Shown one piece after another: positions 20,667-29,023 of a stretch of DNA of 64,000 nt. Under the pieces are notes generated by a model that made no database searches, was not told the DNA's origin, and saw nothing but the letters and a program-made list of their open reading frames with translations. Numbering within the stretch: position 1 is the stretch's first letter; every line of letters starts with the position of its first letter. This DNA is from Comamonadaceae bacterium (lineage in GTDB: Bacteria; Pseudomonadota; Gammaproteobacteria; Burkholderiales; Burkholderiaceae_C). The DNA is taken from positions 1-64,000 of the forward strand of contig JAIXRJ010000008.1 of assembly GCA_027485235.1 (NCBI GenBank), written 5' to 3'. Position numbers and translations under genes: made by a program.

Positions 20667-21683
20667 GTGAGCCATCCTCGCGACGTTCTGTTGGGAGCAC
20701 AAGCCGCCAGCGTGCAGCTGCCGGTTTGCGACCACTACAGCGGCGTGGAGGCGAGGATGCGCAAAAGCCTGCAACTGCAGGCGGACATGGCGCAAGAGTT
20801 CGGTGCTTGTGTTTTTGATGTCACCCTGGACTGTGAAGACGGTGCGCCAGTCGGTGGCGAAGCCGAACACGCAGCCTTGGTGACCGAGTTGGCCTTGTCC
20901 ACAAAAGCCGCTCGCGCCGATGCGCGCATGGCGGTTCGGGTCCATCCGGTGGACCACCCCAGTTTTGAAGCCGACATGAGCCACATCGCGGGCCGCGCGG
21001 GTCACGCTTTGACGCACATCATGGTGCCCAAAGTCGAGAGCGTGGCCGATGTGGATCGCGTTCAAGCCGCCTTGGTCAGCGCCGGGGCAAGCCATTTGCC
21101 GCTGCATGTGTTGATCGAATCCCCGGCTGCCGTGCACCGCGCCTTTGACATGGCGGCCCACCCCCGCGTGCAATCGCTCAGTTTCGGGCTGATGGATTTT
21201 GTGTCGGCCCATGCGGGTGCCATTCCCGCCGAGGGCATGGGCATCCAGGGGCAGTTCACGCACCCGCTGGTGCTGCGTGCCAAGCTCGAGATCGCCAGCG
21301 CCTGCCATGCCCACGGCAAGGTGCCCTCGCACTGCGTCGTCACCGAATTCAAGAACGCCGATGCGATCCGGCAAGCGGCTCAAAAAGCAGCCCGTGAGCT
21401 GGGCTACACCCGCATGTGGAGCATCCATCCCGACCAGATCCGCCCCATCTTGGAGGCTATGTCCCCCAGCGAGGCGCAGATTGACCAGGCCAGCGAGATC
21501 ATTCTGGCTGCGCAAGCGGCCGAATGGGCACCGATCAGCCATGGCGGTCATTTGCATGACCGTGCCAGCTACCGATTCTTTTGGCAATTGCTCGAGCGTG
21601 CGCACCAGACCGGACGCGCATTGCCCAAACAGATACAGTTGTTCTTTGACCAATCGCCAGCCCCGGGTCAGCGGGCAGCATGA
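20667..21683 (+). CDS. HpcH/HpaI aldolase / CitE-like lyase
   Basis: 338 residues, TIM-barrel acyl-CoA lyase family that includes citrate lyase beta, malyl-CoA lyase and citramalyl-CoA lyase. Mg-binding residues are visible in LHVLIESPAAVHRAF (Glu) and SLSFGLMDFVSAHAG (Asp); the N-terminal CVFDVTLDCEDGAP is also conserved. GTG start at 20667, 19 bp after mdh. No citrate lyase alpha or gamma subunit is nearby, so citrate cleavage is unlikely; cleavage or formation of a malyl- or citramalyl-CoA type ester is more plausible. Exact substrate cannot be read from the sequence. Confidence 0.85.
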   Translation: MSHPRDVLLGAQAASVQLPVCDHYSGVEARMRKSLQLQADMAQEFGACVFDVTLDCEDGAPVGGEAEHAALVTELALSTKAARADARMAVRVHPVDHPSFEADMSHIAGRAGHALTHIMVPKVESVADVDRVQAALVSAGASHLPLHVLIESPAAVHRAFDMAAHPRVQSLSFGLMDFVSAHAGAIPAEGMGIQGQFTHPLVLRAKLEIASACHAHGKVPSHCVVTEFKNADAIRQAAQKAARELGYTRMWSIHPDQIRPILEAMSPSEAQIDQASEIILAAQAAEWAPISHGGHLHDRASYRFFWQLLERAHQTGRALPKQIQLFFDQSPAPGQRAA

Positions 21684-21714
21684 CGTCGATTTCATTTGTG
21701 AAAAAGGGGTCGGT

Positions 21715-22236
21715 ATGAAGAAAAACAGTTGGATATTTTGTGCCCTGTTGCCGGCTTTTTCAGCGTGGGGTCAAGCACCCGCTCAGGTGATCAAACACAA
21801 ACCTCAGGGCAAGGTGCAGGCGCAAGCCTCAAAAAGCGCCATCGCGGCTCCGTCCCAGCCAGAAAATCGAATGGGTGAAGACGAATTGGCCATTGCACAA
21901 CGTGTCCATCAAGGCCAACTGGCCTGCGAGTGGGGTGCGAGTGTGCGCATCGTGGCAGACGCTGCCCAGCCGGGCTATTTTGATTTGCACGGAAAAGGCT
22001 ACCGCTACCGCATGCACCCGGTGGCGACCACTACCGGTGCAATTCGTTTGGAAGACAAAAACGCGGGCACCGTTTGGCTTCAATTGGCCAACAAATCCAT
22101 GTTGATGGACCAAAACAAAGGCCGCCGCATTGCCAACGATTGCGCGAACCCCGAACAAATGGCCTTTGCAAACGCCATGAAAATTAACCCGCCTCCCAGC
22201 CTGATCGACACGACCGGCATGGGGCGCAAAGATTAA
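21715..22236 (+). CDS. Small secreted protein of unknown function between the lyase and acnB
   Basis: 173 residues beginning MKKNSWIFCALLPAFSAWGQA, a clear Sec signal peptide cleaved near AWGQA. A low-complexity basic linker (HKPQGKVQAQASKS) precedes a compact domain of about 110 residues with two cysteines (LACEWGASV and IANDCANPE) that could form a disulfide. The strand pattern YFDLHGKGYRYRMHPVATTTG to AGTVWLQLANKSMLM faintly recalls MliC-type lysozyme inhibitors, but this is only a resemblance. ATG at 21715 has a weak GGGGTCGGT upstream. Co-directional with mdh and acnB. I do not recognise the family with certainty. Confidence 0.75.
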   Translation: MKKNSWIFCALLPAFSAWGQAPAQVIKHKPQGKVQAQASKSAIAAPSQPENRMGEDELAIAQRVHQGQLACEWGASVRIVADAAQPGYFDLHGKGYRYRMHPVATTTGAIRLEDKNAGTVWLQLANKSMLMDQNKGRRIANDCANPEQMAFANAMKINPPPSLIDTTGMGRKD

Positions 22237-22260
22237 CTTTGACCGACCGGAGAAAAAACC

Positions 22261-24852
22261 ATGTTGAAAGCCTACCGTGACCACGCAGCCGAACGCGCTG
22301 CATTGGGCATCCCGCCCCTGCCTTTGGATGCCAAACAAGTGGCCGATCTGGTCGAGCTGATCAAGAACCCGCCCGCAGGCGAAGACGCCTTCTTGATGGA
22401 CCTGTTGACCCACCGCGTACCCCCAGGCGTGGACGATGCAGCCAAAGTGAAAGCCTCTTTCTTGGCCGCTGTTGCCCACGGCGAAGTCAAGGTGGGCTTG
22501 ATCTCCAAGTCCAAAGCCACTGAGTTGTTGGGCACCATGGTGGGCGGCTACAACGTGCACCCCCTGATCGAGTTGCTCGAGGACGCCGAAGTCGCTGGCG
22601 TGGCCGCACAAGCTCTCAAAAAGACCTTGTTGATGTTCGACTTCTTCAACGACGTGGCTGAAAAAGCCAAGGCGGGCAATGCCAAGGCCAAGGACGTCAT
22701 GCAAAGCTGGGCCGATGCCGAGTGGTTCACCACCCGCCCCGAAGTTGAGAAAAAAATCACGGTCACCGTGTTCAAGGTGCCCGGTGAAACCAATACCGAC
22801 GACTTGTCACCCGCGCCTGACGCATGGAGCCGTCCCGACATCCCGCTGCACTACTTGGCGATGCTCAAAAACACCCGCGAAGGCGCAGCCTTCAAGCCCG
22901 AAGAAGACGGCAAGCGCGGCCCCATGCAGTTCATCGACGACCTCAAGAAAAAAGGCCATCTGGTGGCTTACGTCGGTGACGTGGTCGGCACAGGCTCCAG
23001 CCGGAAGTCGGCCACCAACAGCGTGATCTGGGCCACCGGCCAAGACATCCCCTTTGTGCCCAACAAGCGCTTCGGTGGTGTGACCTTGGGCGGCAAGATC
23101 GCCCCCATCTTCTTCAACACGCAAGAAGACTCCGGCGCGTTGCCGATCGAAGTGGACGTGTCCAAGCTGGAAATGGGCGACGTGATCGACATCCTGCCCT
23201 ACGACGGCAAGATCGTGAAAAACGGTGAAACCATCATCTCTTTCCAACTCAAAAGCGATGTGCTGTTTGACGAAGTGCGCGCCGGCGGGCGCATCAACCT
23301 GATCATTGGCCGCTCGCTGACTGCCAAAGCGCGTGAGTTCCTGGGGCTGCCCGCATCCACCGTGTTCCGCCTGCCCTCCGTGCCCGCATCGACCAAGGCT
23401 GGCTTCACGCTGGCCCAGAAAATGGTCGGCCGCGCCGTCGGTTTGCCCGAAGGCCAAGGCGTTCGCCCCGGCACCTACTGCGAACCCAAGATGACCACCG
23501 TGGGTTCACAAGACACCACCGGCCCGATGACCCGTGACGAGTTGAAAGACTTGGCTTGCTTGGGCTTCAGCGCCGACATGGTGATGCAGTCCTTTTGCCA
23601 CACCGCGGCTTACCCCAAGGCCGTGGACGTCAAGACCCACCGCGAACTGCCTGCCTTCATCAGCAACCGTGGCGGCGTGTCTCTGCGCCCCGGTGACGGG
23701 GTGATCCACAGCTGGCTCAACCGCTTGTTGTTGCCCGACACCGTCGGCACTGGCGGCGACTCGCACACCCGTTTCCCCATCGGCATTTCCTTCCCCGCAG
23801 GCTCCGGTTTGGTGGCCTTTGGTGCGGCCACCGGCGTGATGCCTTTGGACATGCCCGAGTCTATTCTTGTGCGCTTCAAAGGCGAGATGCAGCCCGGCGT
23901 GACCCTGCGCGATTTGGTGCACGCGATTCCGCTGTACGCCATCAAGAAGGGCCTGCTCACCGTGGCCAAGTCCGGCAAGATCAACGAGTTCTCTGGCCGT
24001 ATTTTGGAAATCGAAGGCCTGCCCAACCTCAAGGTCGAGCAAGCGTTTGAGTTGTCCGACGCGTCCGCCGAGCGTTCGGCCGCCGGTTGCACGATCAAGC
24101 TCAACAAAGAGCCGGTCGAGGAATACCTGAAGTCCAACGTGGTGCTCATGAAAAACATGATCGCCGATGGTTATGCCGACGCCCGCACGCTGGCCCGCCG
24201 CATCGAGAAAGTCGAAGCCTGGTTGGCCGCGCCCAACCTGCTCGAAGCCGACAAGGACGCCGAATACGCGCACATCATCGAGATCGATTTGGCCGACATC
24301 AAAGAGCCGATCCTGTGCTGCCCCAACGACCCGGACGACGCCAAGTTCTTGTCCGAGGTGGCCGGCACCAAGATCGACGAAGCCTTCATCGGTTCGTGCA
24401 TGACCAACATCGGCCACTTCCGTGCTGCTGCCAAGCTGCTCGGCGGCAGCCGCGACATCCCGGTCAAGCTCTGGGTCGCCCCACCGACCAAAATGGACGA
24501 GAGCGAGCTGATCAAGGAAGGCCATTACGCCAACTTCGGCGCCGCCGGAGCCCGGACTGAGATGCCCGGCTGCTCTTTGTGCATGGGCAACCAGGCCCAA
24601 GTGCGCGAAGGCGCCACGGTGGTGTCCACCAGCACCCGCAACTTCCCCAACCGCTTGGGCAAGAATACCAACGTGTTTTTGGCCTCGGCCGAGTTGGCGG
24701 CCATTGCGTCCAAGTTGGGCCACATCCCGACAGTCGCCGAGTACCACGAAGCCATGGGCATCGTGAACAAGGATGGCGCTGCGATCTACAAGTACCTGAA
24801 CTTCAACCAGATTGAAGAGTACGTGGAGAACGCGAAGGGTGTGGCTGCTTGA
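22261..24852 (+). CDS. acnB: Bifunctional aconitate hydratase 2 / 2-methylisocitrate dehydratase
   Basis: Isomerises citrate to isocitrate. 863 residues, the full AcnB length: HEAT-like N-terminal domain (1-160), swivel domain (about 165-380, with [19 protein letters not shown]), linker, then the 4Fe-4S catalytic domains. Cluster cysteines fall near residues 713 ([12 protein letters not shown]), 771 and 774 ([12 protein letters not shown]). RBS CGGAG precedes the ATG. Two decayed copies of its 3' end lie downstream at 31739-31975 and 38554-38672. A strong terminator follows. Confidence 0.98.
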   Translation: MLKAYRDHAAERAALGIPPLPLDAKQVADLVELIKNPPAGEDAFLMDLLTHRVPPGVDDAAKVKASFLAAVAHGEVKVGLISKSKATELLGTMVGGYNVHPLIELLEDAEVAGVAAQALKKTLLMFDFFNDVAEKAKAGNAKAKDVMQSWADAEWFTTRPEVEKKITVTVFKVPGETNTDDLSPAPDAWSRPDIPLHYLAMLKNTREGAAFKPEEDGKRGPMQFIDDLKKKGHLVAYVGDVVGTGSSRKSATNSVIWATGQDIPFVPNKRFGGVTLGGKIAPIFFNTQEDSGALPIEVDVSKLEMGDVIDILPYDGKIVKNGETIISFQLKSDVLFDEVRAGGRINLIIGRSLTAKAREFLGLPASTVFRLPSVPASTKAGFTLAQKMVGRAVGLPEGQGVRPGTYCEPKMTTVGSQDTTGPMTRDELKDLACLGFSADMVMQSFCHTAAYPKAVDVKTHRELPAFISNRGGVSLRPGDGVIHSWLNRLLLPDTVGTGGDSHTRFPIGISFPAGSGLVAFGAATGVMPLDMPESILVRFKGEMQPGVTLRDLVHAIPLYAIKKGLLTVAKSGKINEFSGRILEIEGLPNLKVEQAFELSDASAERSAAGCTIKLNKEPVEEYLKSNVVLMKNMIADGYADARTLARRIEKVEAWLAAPNLLEADKDAEYAHIIEIDLADIKEPILCCPNDPDDAKFLSEVAGTKIDEAFIGSCMTNIGHFRAAAKLLGGSRDIPVKLWVAPPTKMDESELIKEGHYANFGAAGARTEMPGCSLCMGNQAQVREGATVVSTSTRNFPNRLGKNTNVFLASAELAAIASKLGHIPTVAEYHEAMGIVNKDGAAIYKYLNFNQIEEYVENAKGVAA

Positions 24853-24873
24853 GTGGCCGCGGCGCCTCGAATG

Positions 24874-24901
24874 AAAAACGGCCCTTCGGGGCCGTTTTTT
24901 T
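24874..24901 (+). terminator. Rho-independent terminator of acnB
   Basis: Stem CGGCCC / GGGCCG extended by A-T pairs, tetraloop TTCG, followed by seven T residues, 22 bases after the acnB stop. A flanking A-run makes it potentially bidirectional. Confidence 0.9.
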
Positions 24902-25012
24902 GACCGAAACGGCGGGCACAGTCCGTGCTGGCCAGGCACGGACAAAGGTCATCCATGAGCCTGCAACAGGGAACGCCCTGGGCGAGGTGGCTCAGGTGTT
25001 CCCTCCAAACCA

Positions 25013-25200
25013 ACTGTTGCGCCGCCCAAACGCCCGGCGCACAGCCTTTGGGCGGCTTTGATCGTCCGCATTGACGACGTGTTCCCGCTGCTGTGCCCGA
25101 TCTGCGCAGAGACCGAGCCACCGCGAATCTCGCCAGCAAGCGGGCAGCCAAGCTTTGCCAGACTTTGAGGCCGATCAGGCCATCCCTTGCTGAGGGGAAA
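25013..25200 (+). pseudogene. Relic of an IS91-type transposase C-terminus
   Basis: In one frame the conceptual product reads KRPAHSLWAALIVRIDDVF then PLLCPICA, matching the zinc-ribbon C-terminal part of the Y2/IS91-like 'putative transposase' family, where a W-x-x-LIARIYEVFPLLCP segment is characteristic. The next residues ETEPPRISPASGQPSF match the later part of the same tail (family: EPPRISPARGPPLW), so roughly 30 residues between are deleted. After a frameshift, PDFEADQAIPC and a stop match the usual PDYEVDQR-W ending. It is non-functional. The 510-bp gap between acnB and the next gene holds this relic and the repeat at 25291; nothing else was recognised. Confidence 0.6.
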
Positions 25201-25290
25201 ACAGCGAGTTGACCGCCGCTGGGCGGCAGGCTGTGCCCAGCACTGCCGATGTATGGGAAAGTCGGCAAACCTCGGGCAAAGGGCGCTGAA

Positions 25291-25390
25291 CCAACGCTCA
25301 CTCAACGCAGGCCGGCAGGTCCTTGATGCTGAAAACCTGGGCCATCACCGTGCACATGCGCTTGGATTTCCTACCCGTTCTTGCAACGGG
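25291..25390. repeat. Diverged repeat copy A with terminal hairpin
   Basis: 25291-25380 aligns without gaps to 30250-30339, with 69 of 90 positions identical by hand count. Shared blocks include ACTCAACGC, GGCAGG, GATGC, CTGGGCCAT and TTGGATTTCCT. Immediately after the last block, this copy forms CCCGTT-CTTGC-AACGGG (25374-25390), and the other copy forms a different but equally perfect stem at the same offset. An internal stem CGGCA / TGCTG (with one G-U) is also kept. A 15-nt palindrome, GAACAG-GCG-CTGTTC, lies just beyond at 25393-25407. Confidence 0.65.
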
Positions 25391-25413
25391 ACGAACAGGC
25401 GCTGTTCTTCCTG

Positions 25414-26448
25414 TTAAATACCGCTGGGCCGTTTCAGTGTTGCTGCGCGGTCGGTGCTCAGCAGTTCCACCTCGCGGCTTTGGCCCTCCCTGCGCACGGT
25501 CAGAGTCAAGCGGCTGCCGGCCGGTCCCAAGTCCCGCACGCGGCGGTAAAAATCGGGCAAGTCTTGCAAGGTTTGCCCTTGCAGGGCCAGCAAGGTGTCA
25601 CCCACCTTGATGCCTGCCAGCGCAGCAGGGCTGTCGGGCGATACACGCAAAACGCCCAAGCCCCCGCTCGGCAGCCGCTGGCTGCTGATGCCCAACCACG
25701 GCGTGGCAAGGCCTGCGCGTTTGCCGTTGCGCAGCAAGTCGGGCAGGGGGTCCTTGAGCAGGTTGACCGGGACAAACAAATTGCCCGGCAACGGCACTTG
25801 GTCACCGAACACGTCTTGCACCAACAAGGAGCCAATGCCCACCAAGCGGCCTTGGGTGTCGAACAAGCCCGCGCCACTCCAGTTGTTCACCGCGGGCAGC
25901 GTCATCAGGGGGGATTCGAGCAGGTATTCCCAACTGCCTGCGAAGGCTTTTCTGGAGACCAGCTCGAGCGCCGTGGGTGCGCTTTCGTCTTGGCCCAGCG
26001 TCCACAGCTGGCTTGGTGTGGTCAGGGTGTCCGAGTCGCCCAGAGGCACGGCATCCAGGCGCAAGGGGATCAGGGTGCGAATCAGCCCCAAGCCACTCAG
26101 GTTGTCCACGGCCCGCACTTGGGCTGGAATTCGGCGGCCTTGGTGATCGATCAGGTCCACGCTTTCAGCTTCAAGCAGCAGGTAGCCGATGGTCAGCACC
26201 AGGTCGGGGCCAATCACCACGCCCGAGCCCTCGCGGCGCTGGCCCAGGGTGCGGCTGGTGTTGGCCTGCGCGTCGCTGCGACTGCGCACCGTGACCACCG
26301 ATTGCATGACCCTTTGAAGCGGCTCCGCGGGCAAAGCGATGGGCGGGCTTTGGGGTGTTTGACGCGGGCTGAAAGGCTGTGCCCAAGCCAGCGTGCAAAA
26401 CAAAAAGCCTGTGCTTAAAGCAGTCAAGAATCGGTGGTGCATGCCCAT
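25414..26448 (-). CDS. HtrA/DegP-like serine protease homologue with degenerate catalytic triad
   Basis: 344 residues: signal peptide (LSTGFLFCTLAWAQ), a trypsin-like domain (about 50-235) and one C-terminal PDZ domain (about 245-325, with SPDSPAALAGIKVGDTLLAL). The fold is clear from REGSGVVIGPDLVLTIGYLL and AVPLGDSDTL, but the His of the usual TN-HVV is replaced (TIGYLL), the Asp of the usual D-A-L-K segment is missing (NLSGLGLIRT), and only the Ser is retained in an altered context (NNWSGAGLFD instead of GNSGGPL). It is therefore probably not a protease, perhaps a periplasmic binding or scaffold protein. Start taken at 26448 with AGGG upstream. Confidence 0.82.
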   Translation of the reverse strand: MGMHHRFLTALSTGFLFCTLAWAQPFSPRQTPQSPPIALPAEPLQRVMQSVVTVRSRSDAQANTSRTLGQRREGSGVVIGPDLVLTIGYLLLEAESVDLIDHQGRRIPAQVRAVDNLSGLGLIRTLIPLRLDAVPLGDSDTLTTPSQLWTLGQDESAPTALELVSRKAFAGSWEYLLESPLMTLPAVNNWSGAGLFDTQGRLVGIGSLLVQDVFGDQVPLPGNLFVPVNLLKDPLPDLLRNGKRAGLATPWLGISSQRLPSGGLGVLRVSPDSPAALAGIKVGDTLLALQGQTLQDLPDFYRRVRDLGPAGSRLTLTVRREGQSREVELLSTDRAATLKRPSGI

Positions 26449-26605
26449 ACCCTGGAAAAATTGGTGCCCTGAAAGGGTGAATCTATTGTGTGCCGTGCCT
26501 TTTAACCCCATGCCCGCAAAGCCTAATCAACCAGCCCAAGGGGATGGACACCGGGTCGGTGCCCGAGATGACATCTTCAGGGGCAGTGCTGATCCTTCAA
26601 CGTGA

Positions 26606-28267
26606 TCATGCCGGAAAGCGCTCGCGCAGTTTCAGCTTGTAGAACTTACCCGTGGAGGTGCGGGGCACGGCGTCGATGAACTCGTAGCGGTCGGGCACCT
26701 GCCACTTGGCAAAGCCGTGCTGCAGCAAGTGCGCAGCAAAATGTTCGGGCTGGGGCTGTTTGCCGGGTTTCAGCACGATGCAGGCCAGCGGCCGCTCGCT
26801 CCATTTGGGGTCGGGGATGGCGATCACCGCCGCTTCGGCCACATCGGGGTGGGCCATCAGGGCGTTCTCCAGATCGACCGAACTGATCCACTCGCCGCCG
26901 GATTTGATCAGGTCTTTGGTGCGGTCGGTGATGCGCACAAAGCCCAGGGCGTCCACGCTGGCCACATCGCCGGTGCGCAGCCAGCCGTCGGCGCTGAATT
27001 TGTCCTCGCTCACCACCACCTGGTGGTAGCTGCCGGTGATGAAGGGCCCGCGGACCTGAATCTCACCCACCTGTTGCCCGTCCCATGGCGCATCGAGTCC
27101 GTCTTCGCCCCGAATGCGCAGTTCGGTCAGCGGCACAGGCACACCCGCCATGGCGGCTCGGCGGTAGCGCTCGTCCATGGGCGCGTCTTTCAGCTCCGAC
27201 TTGGGGTAAGACACGGTGCACAAGGGCGAGGTTTCGGTCATGCCCCAGCCTTGCAAGATCCAGATGCCGTGCTGGTCAAAGGCGCGGATCAGCGCTTCGG
27301 GCACGGCCGCGCCGCCCACCAGCGAGCGCATGCCCTTGGGCAACTTCCAGCGACTGGGTTGGGTGGTTTGGGCGGCTTCATAAGCCTGGATCAGGCCCAT
27401 CCAGATGGTGGGCACGCCCAGCGACAGGGTGGGGGGCTCGGCCGTCATCAGGTCCAGCAGGTCTTCTGGGTGCAGGTGCGGGCCGGGAAACACGAGCTTC
27501 ACGCCCATCATCACCGCGCCATAAGGGATGCCCCAGCTGTTGGCGTGGAACATGGGGGTCACGGGCAAGATCACATCGCTGCCCTTGAGGCCCCAAAAGT
27601 CGCCCAAGCACCCCACCAGGGTGTGCAAGATGGTGGAACGGTGCGAATACACCACGCCCTTGGGGCGGCCCGTGGTGCCCGAGGTGTAGCACATCGACAC
27701 CGCATCGTCTTCGGCATGCGGTGCGTATTGAAAATCCCGGGCATCGGTGCTGGCCAGCAGTTGCTCGTAGTCGGTAAACGGCGCGGGTACGGCGGCACCG
27801 GAGAAGGGGAACACGATCACCTTTTCAAAGTGGTACAGGTGCGCAAACTGCTGGTACAGCGGCAGCAACACGTCGTCGATGATCAGCACCTTGTCTTGCG
27901 CGTCGTTGGCAATCCAAGCGATCTCTTCGGGTGACAGGCGCAGGTTGAGCGTGTGCATCACCCCACCTGCGGCCGGGATGCCGAAATAGCACTCCAGGTG
28001 CGCGTGGTGGTTCCAGCACAGCGTGGCCACGCGTTCGCCCTTTTGCAGTCCCAGGTTTTGCAGGGCCTGCGCCAGCTGGCGGGTGCGTTGGTAGAACGCG
28101 CCGTAGCTGTGCCTGACGAGTGACTTGTCGGGCAGGCGCGAGACGACCTCGTTGCTGGCAAACAAAGTGCCCGCGCGTTCCAGCAAGTGGTTCAGCGACA
28201 GGGGCATCTGCATCATGGTGCTGCAGATGGGGGGCTGGGCGACAAGTGGAGAAGAGGCTGTGGTCAT
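26606..28267 (-). CDS. Fatty acid / acyl-CoA ligase (AMP-forming)
   Basis: About 553 residues, ANL superfamily. Motifs: phosphate loop [18 protein letters not shown] near residue 195, the aromatic/Thr-Glu motif [11 protein letters not shown], hinge region [20 protein letters not shown] followed by [14 protein letters not shown], and the catalytic Lys in [16 protein letters not shown] at the C-terminus. It resembles medium- to long-chain fatty acid CoA ligases (FadD3/AlkK type). The ATG at 28267 was chosen; an alternative TTG lies 10 codons upstream and an ATG about 17 codons downstream. Single gene between the HtrA-like gene and a diverging cysteine-rich gene. Confidence 0.9.
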   Translation of the reverse strand: MTTASSPLVAQPPICSTMMQMPLSLNHLLERAGTLFASNEVVSRLPDKSLVRHSYGAFYQRTRQLAQALQNLGLQKGERVATLCWNHHAHLECYFGIPAAGGVMHTLNLRLSPEEIAWIANDAQDKVLIIDDVLLPLYQQFAHLYHFEKVIVFPFSGAAVPAPFTDYEQLLASTDARDFQYAPHAEDDAVSMCYTSGTTGRPKGVVYSHRSTILHTLVGCLGDFWGLKGSDVILPVTPMFHANSWGIPYGAVMMGVKLVFPGPHLHPEDLLDLMTAEPPTLSLGVPTIWMGLIQAYEAAQTTQPSRWKLPKGMRSLVGGAAVPEALIRAFDQHGIWILQGWGMTETSPLCTVSYPKSELKDAPMDERYRRAAMAGVPVPLTELRIRGEDGLDAPWDGQQVGEIQVRGPFITGSYHQVVVSEDKFSADGWLRTGDVASVDALGFVRITDRTKDLIKSGGEWISSVDLENALMAHPDVAEAAVIAIPDPKWSERPLACIVLKPGKQPQPEHFAAHLLQHGFAKWQVPDRYEFIDAVPRTSTGKFYKLKLRERFPA

Positions 28268-28349
28268 GAGGGGCGAGGGTTGAAATTGTCTGCCCAAATC
28301 ATGCGGCCCGCAGCGCAGTCTGCGGGCTAGGGGAAACCCAAGTGGGGTG

Positions 28350-28548
28350 TCACTTGGTCACATCAAGGGCACCGCATTCGGGGCGGCACATCGTGAACAG
28401 TTGCTCGGGTCCGATGCCGAAGTCATGGGCCAGCCTACGCATGGCCAGGTTCCAGACCAACTCCCCCGGTGGCCCAGGTGGGTTTCGCAGAAATGCCTCG
28501 TTAAAATTCCATCGGATGAAGTATTTGCCCCGTTCGCCCTTGCGACTT
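28350..28548 (-). pseudogene. Possible gene fragment in the gap before the CoA ligase
   Basis: The 322-bp gap between the CoA ligase and the next gene has one open stretch on the minus strand with protein-like composition (KYFIRWNFNEAFLRNPPG, then LAMRRLAHDFGIGPEQLF) ending at a TGA (28350-28352). It has no start codon at its 5' end except an internal Met (28442), so it looks like a 3' fragment or a decayed small gene. The nucleotide stretch 28411-28430 resembles the core of the 25291/30250 repeats (GATGCCGAA..TGGGCCA). Family unknown. Confidence 0.25.
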
Positions 28549-28589
28549 CAAACGATTGAAGCAGCGACCAACCTTGAAACCCCAGTGAC

Positions 28590-29021
28590 ATGACATCCCA
28601 ATCACCCCGCCTCGACGCCCAAGCTTTGCAAGCTTTGGCTCAGGCCACTTCAACCCAAAAATGCCAATGCGCCTTGGGGCCTTGTGCCGGCTGGGAAAGC
28701 ATGACGGAAGACCGTTGGCCTGGGCCACACATGACCGCTGTGGGCAGCCTGCGCGCGACACATGTTGAGGGCGACCCTGCTGCGGACAGCGAGCCCACGT
28801 TTGAAGAGTTCCACCCTCAGGGCACCCGATACGACAGCCCGTTGGCGCCCTTTGCACCTGAATTTTTCCCTTGCAACCGGTGCGATGTTTTTTCTTGCAA
28901 CCGCTGCCAACGCGTTGTGCTCAGGTACACCGAGTTTGGCGGCTACTACGTTGACCACCGGGTGCGCGCACTCAGGGCAGATTTGGTGGTCGACGCGCCG
29001 CTGCCGGATGCGACGGCTTGA
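28590..29021 (+). CDS. Cysteine-rich protein of unknown function
   Basis: 143 residues, no signal peptide and no membrane segment. Cysteines occur as KCQCALGPC near residue 25 and CNRCDVFSCNRCQ near residue 95, two groups that could bind zinc or an iron-sulfur cluster. Aromatic motif RYTEFGGYYVDHRVR follows the second group. Codon positions show normal third-position GC bias, supporting coding. The ATG at 28590 lacks a good ribosome-binding site. It converges on the Bug-type gene with only 2 bp between stops. I do not recognise a named family. Confidence 0.7.
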   Translation: MTSQSPRLDAQALQALAQATSTQKCQCALGPCAGWESMTEDRWPGPHMTAVGSLRATHVEGDPAADSEPTFEEFHPQGTRYDSPLAPFAPEFFPCNRCDVFSCNRCQRVVLRYTEFGGYYVDHRVRALRADLVVDAPLPDATA

Positions 29022-29023
29022 AC

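Noticed and set aside
23506..24945. 479-codon minus-strand frame opposite acnB
   Set aside because: Antisense shadow of acnB with no domain and no ribosome-binding site.
28411..28470. Third copy of the 25291/30250 repeat
   Set aside because: Only short blocks match (GATGCCGAA, TGGGCCA) and the terminal hairpin is not at the expected offset; too weak to call a copy.
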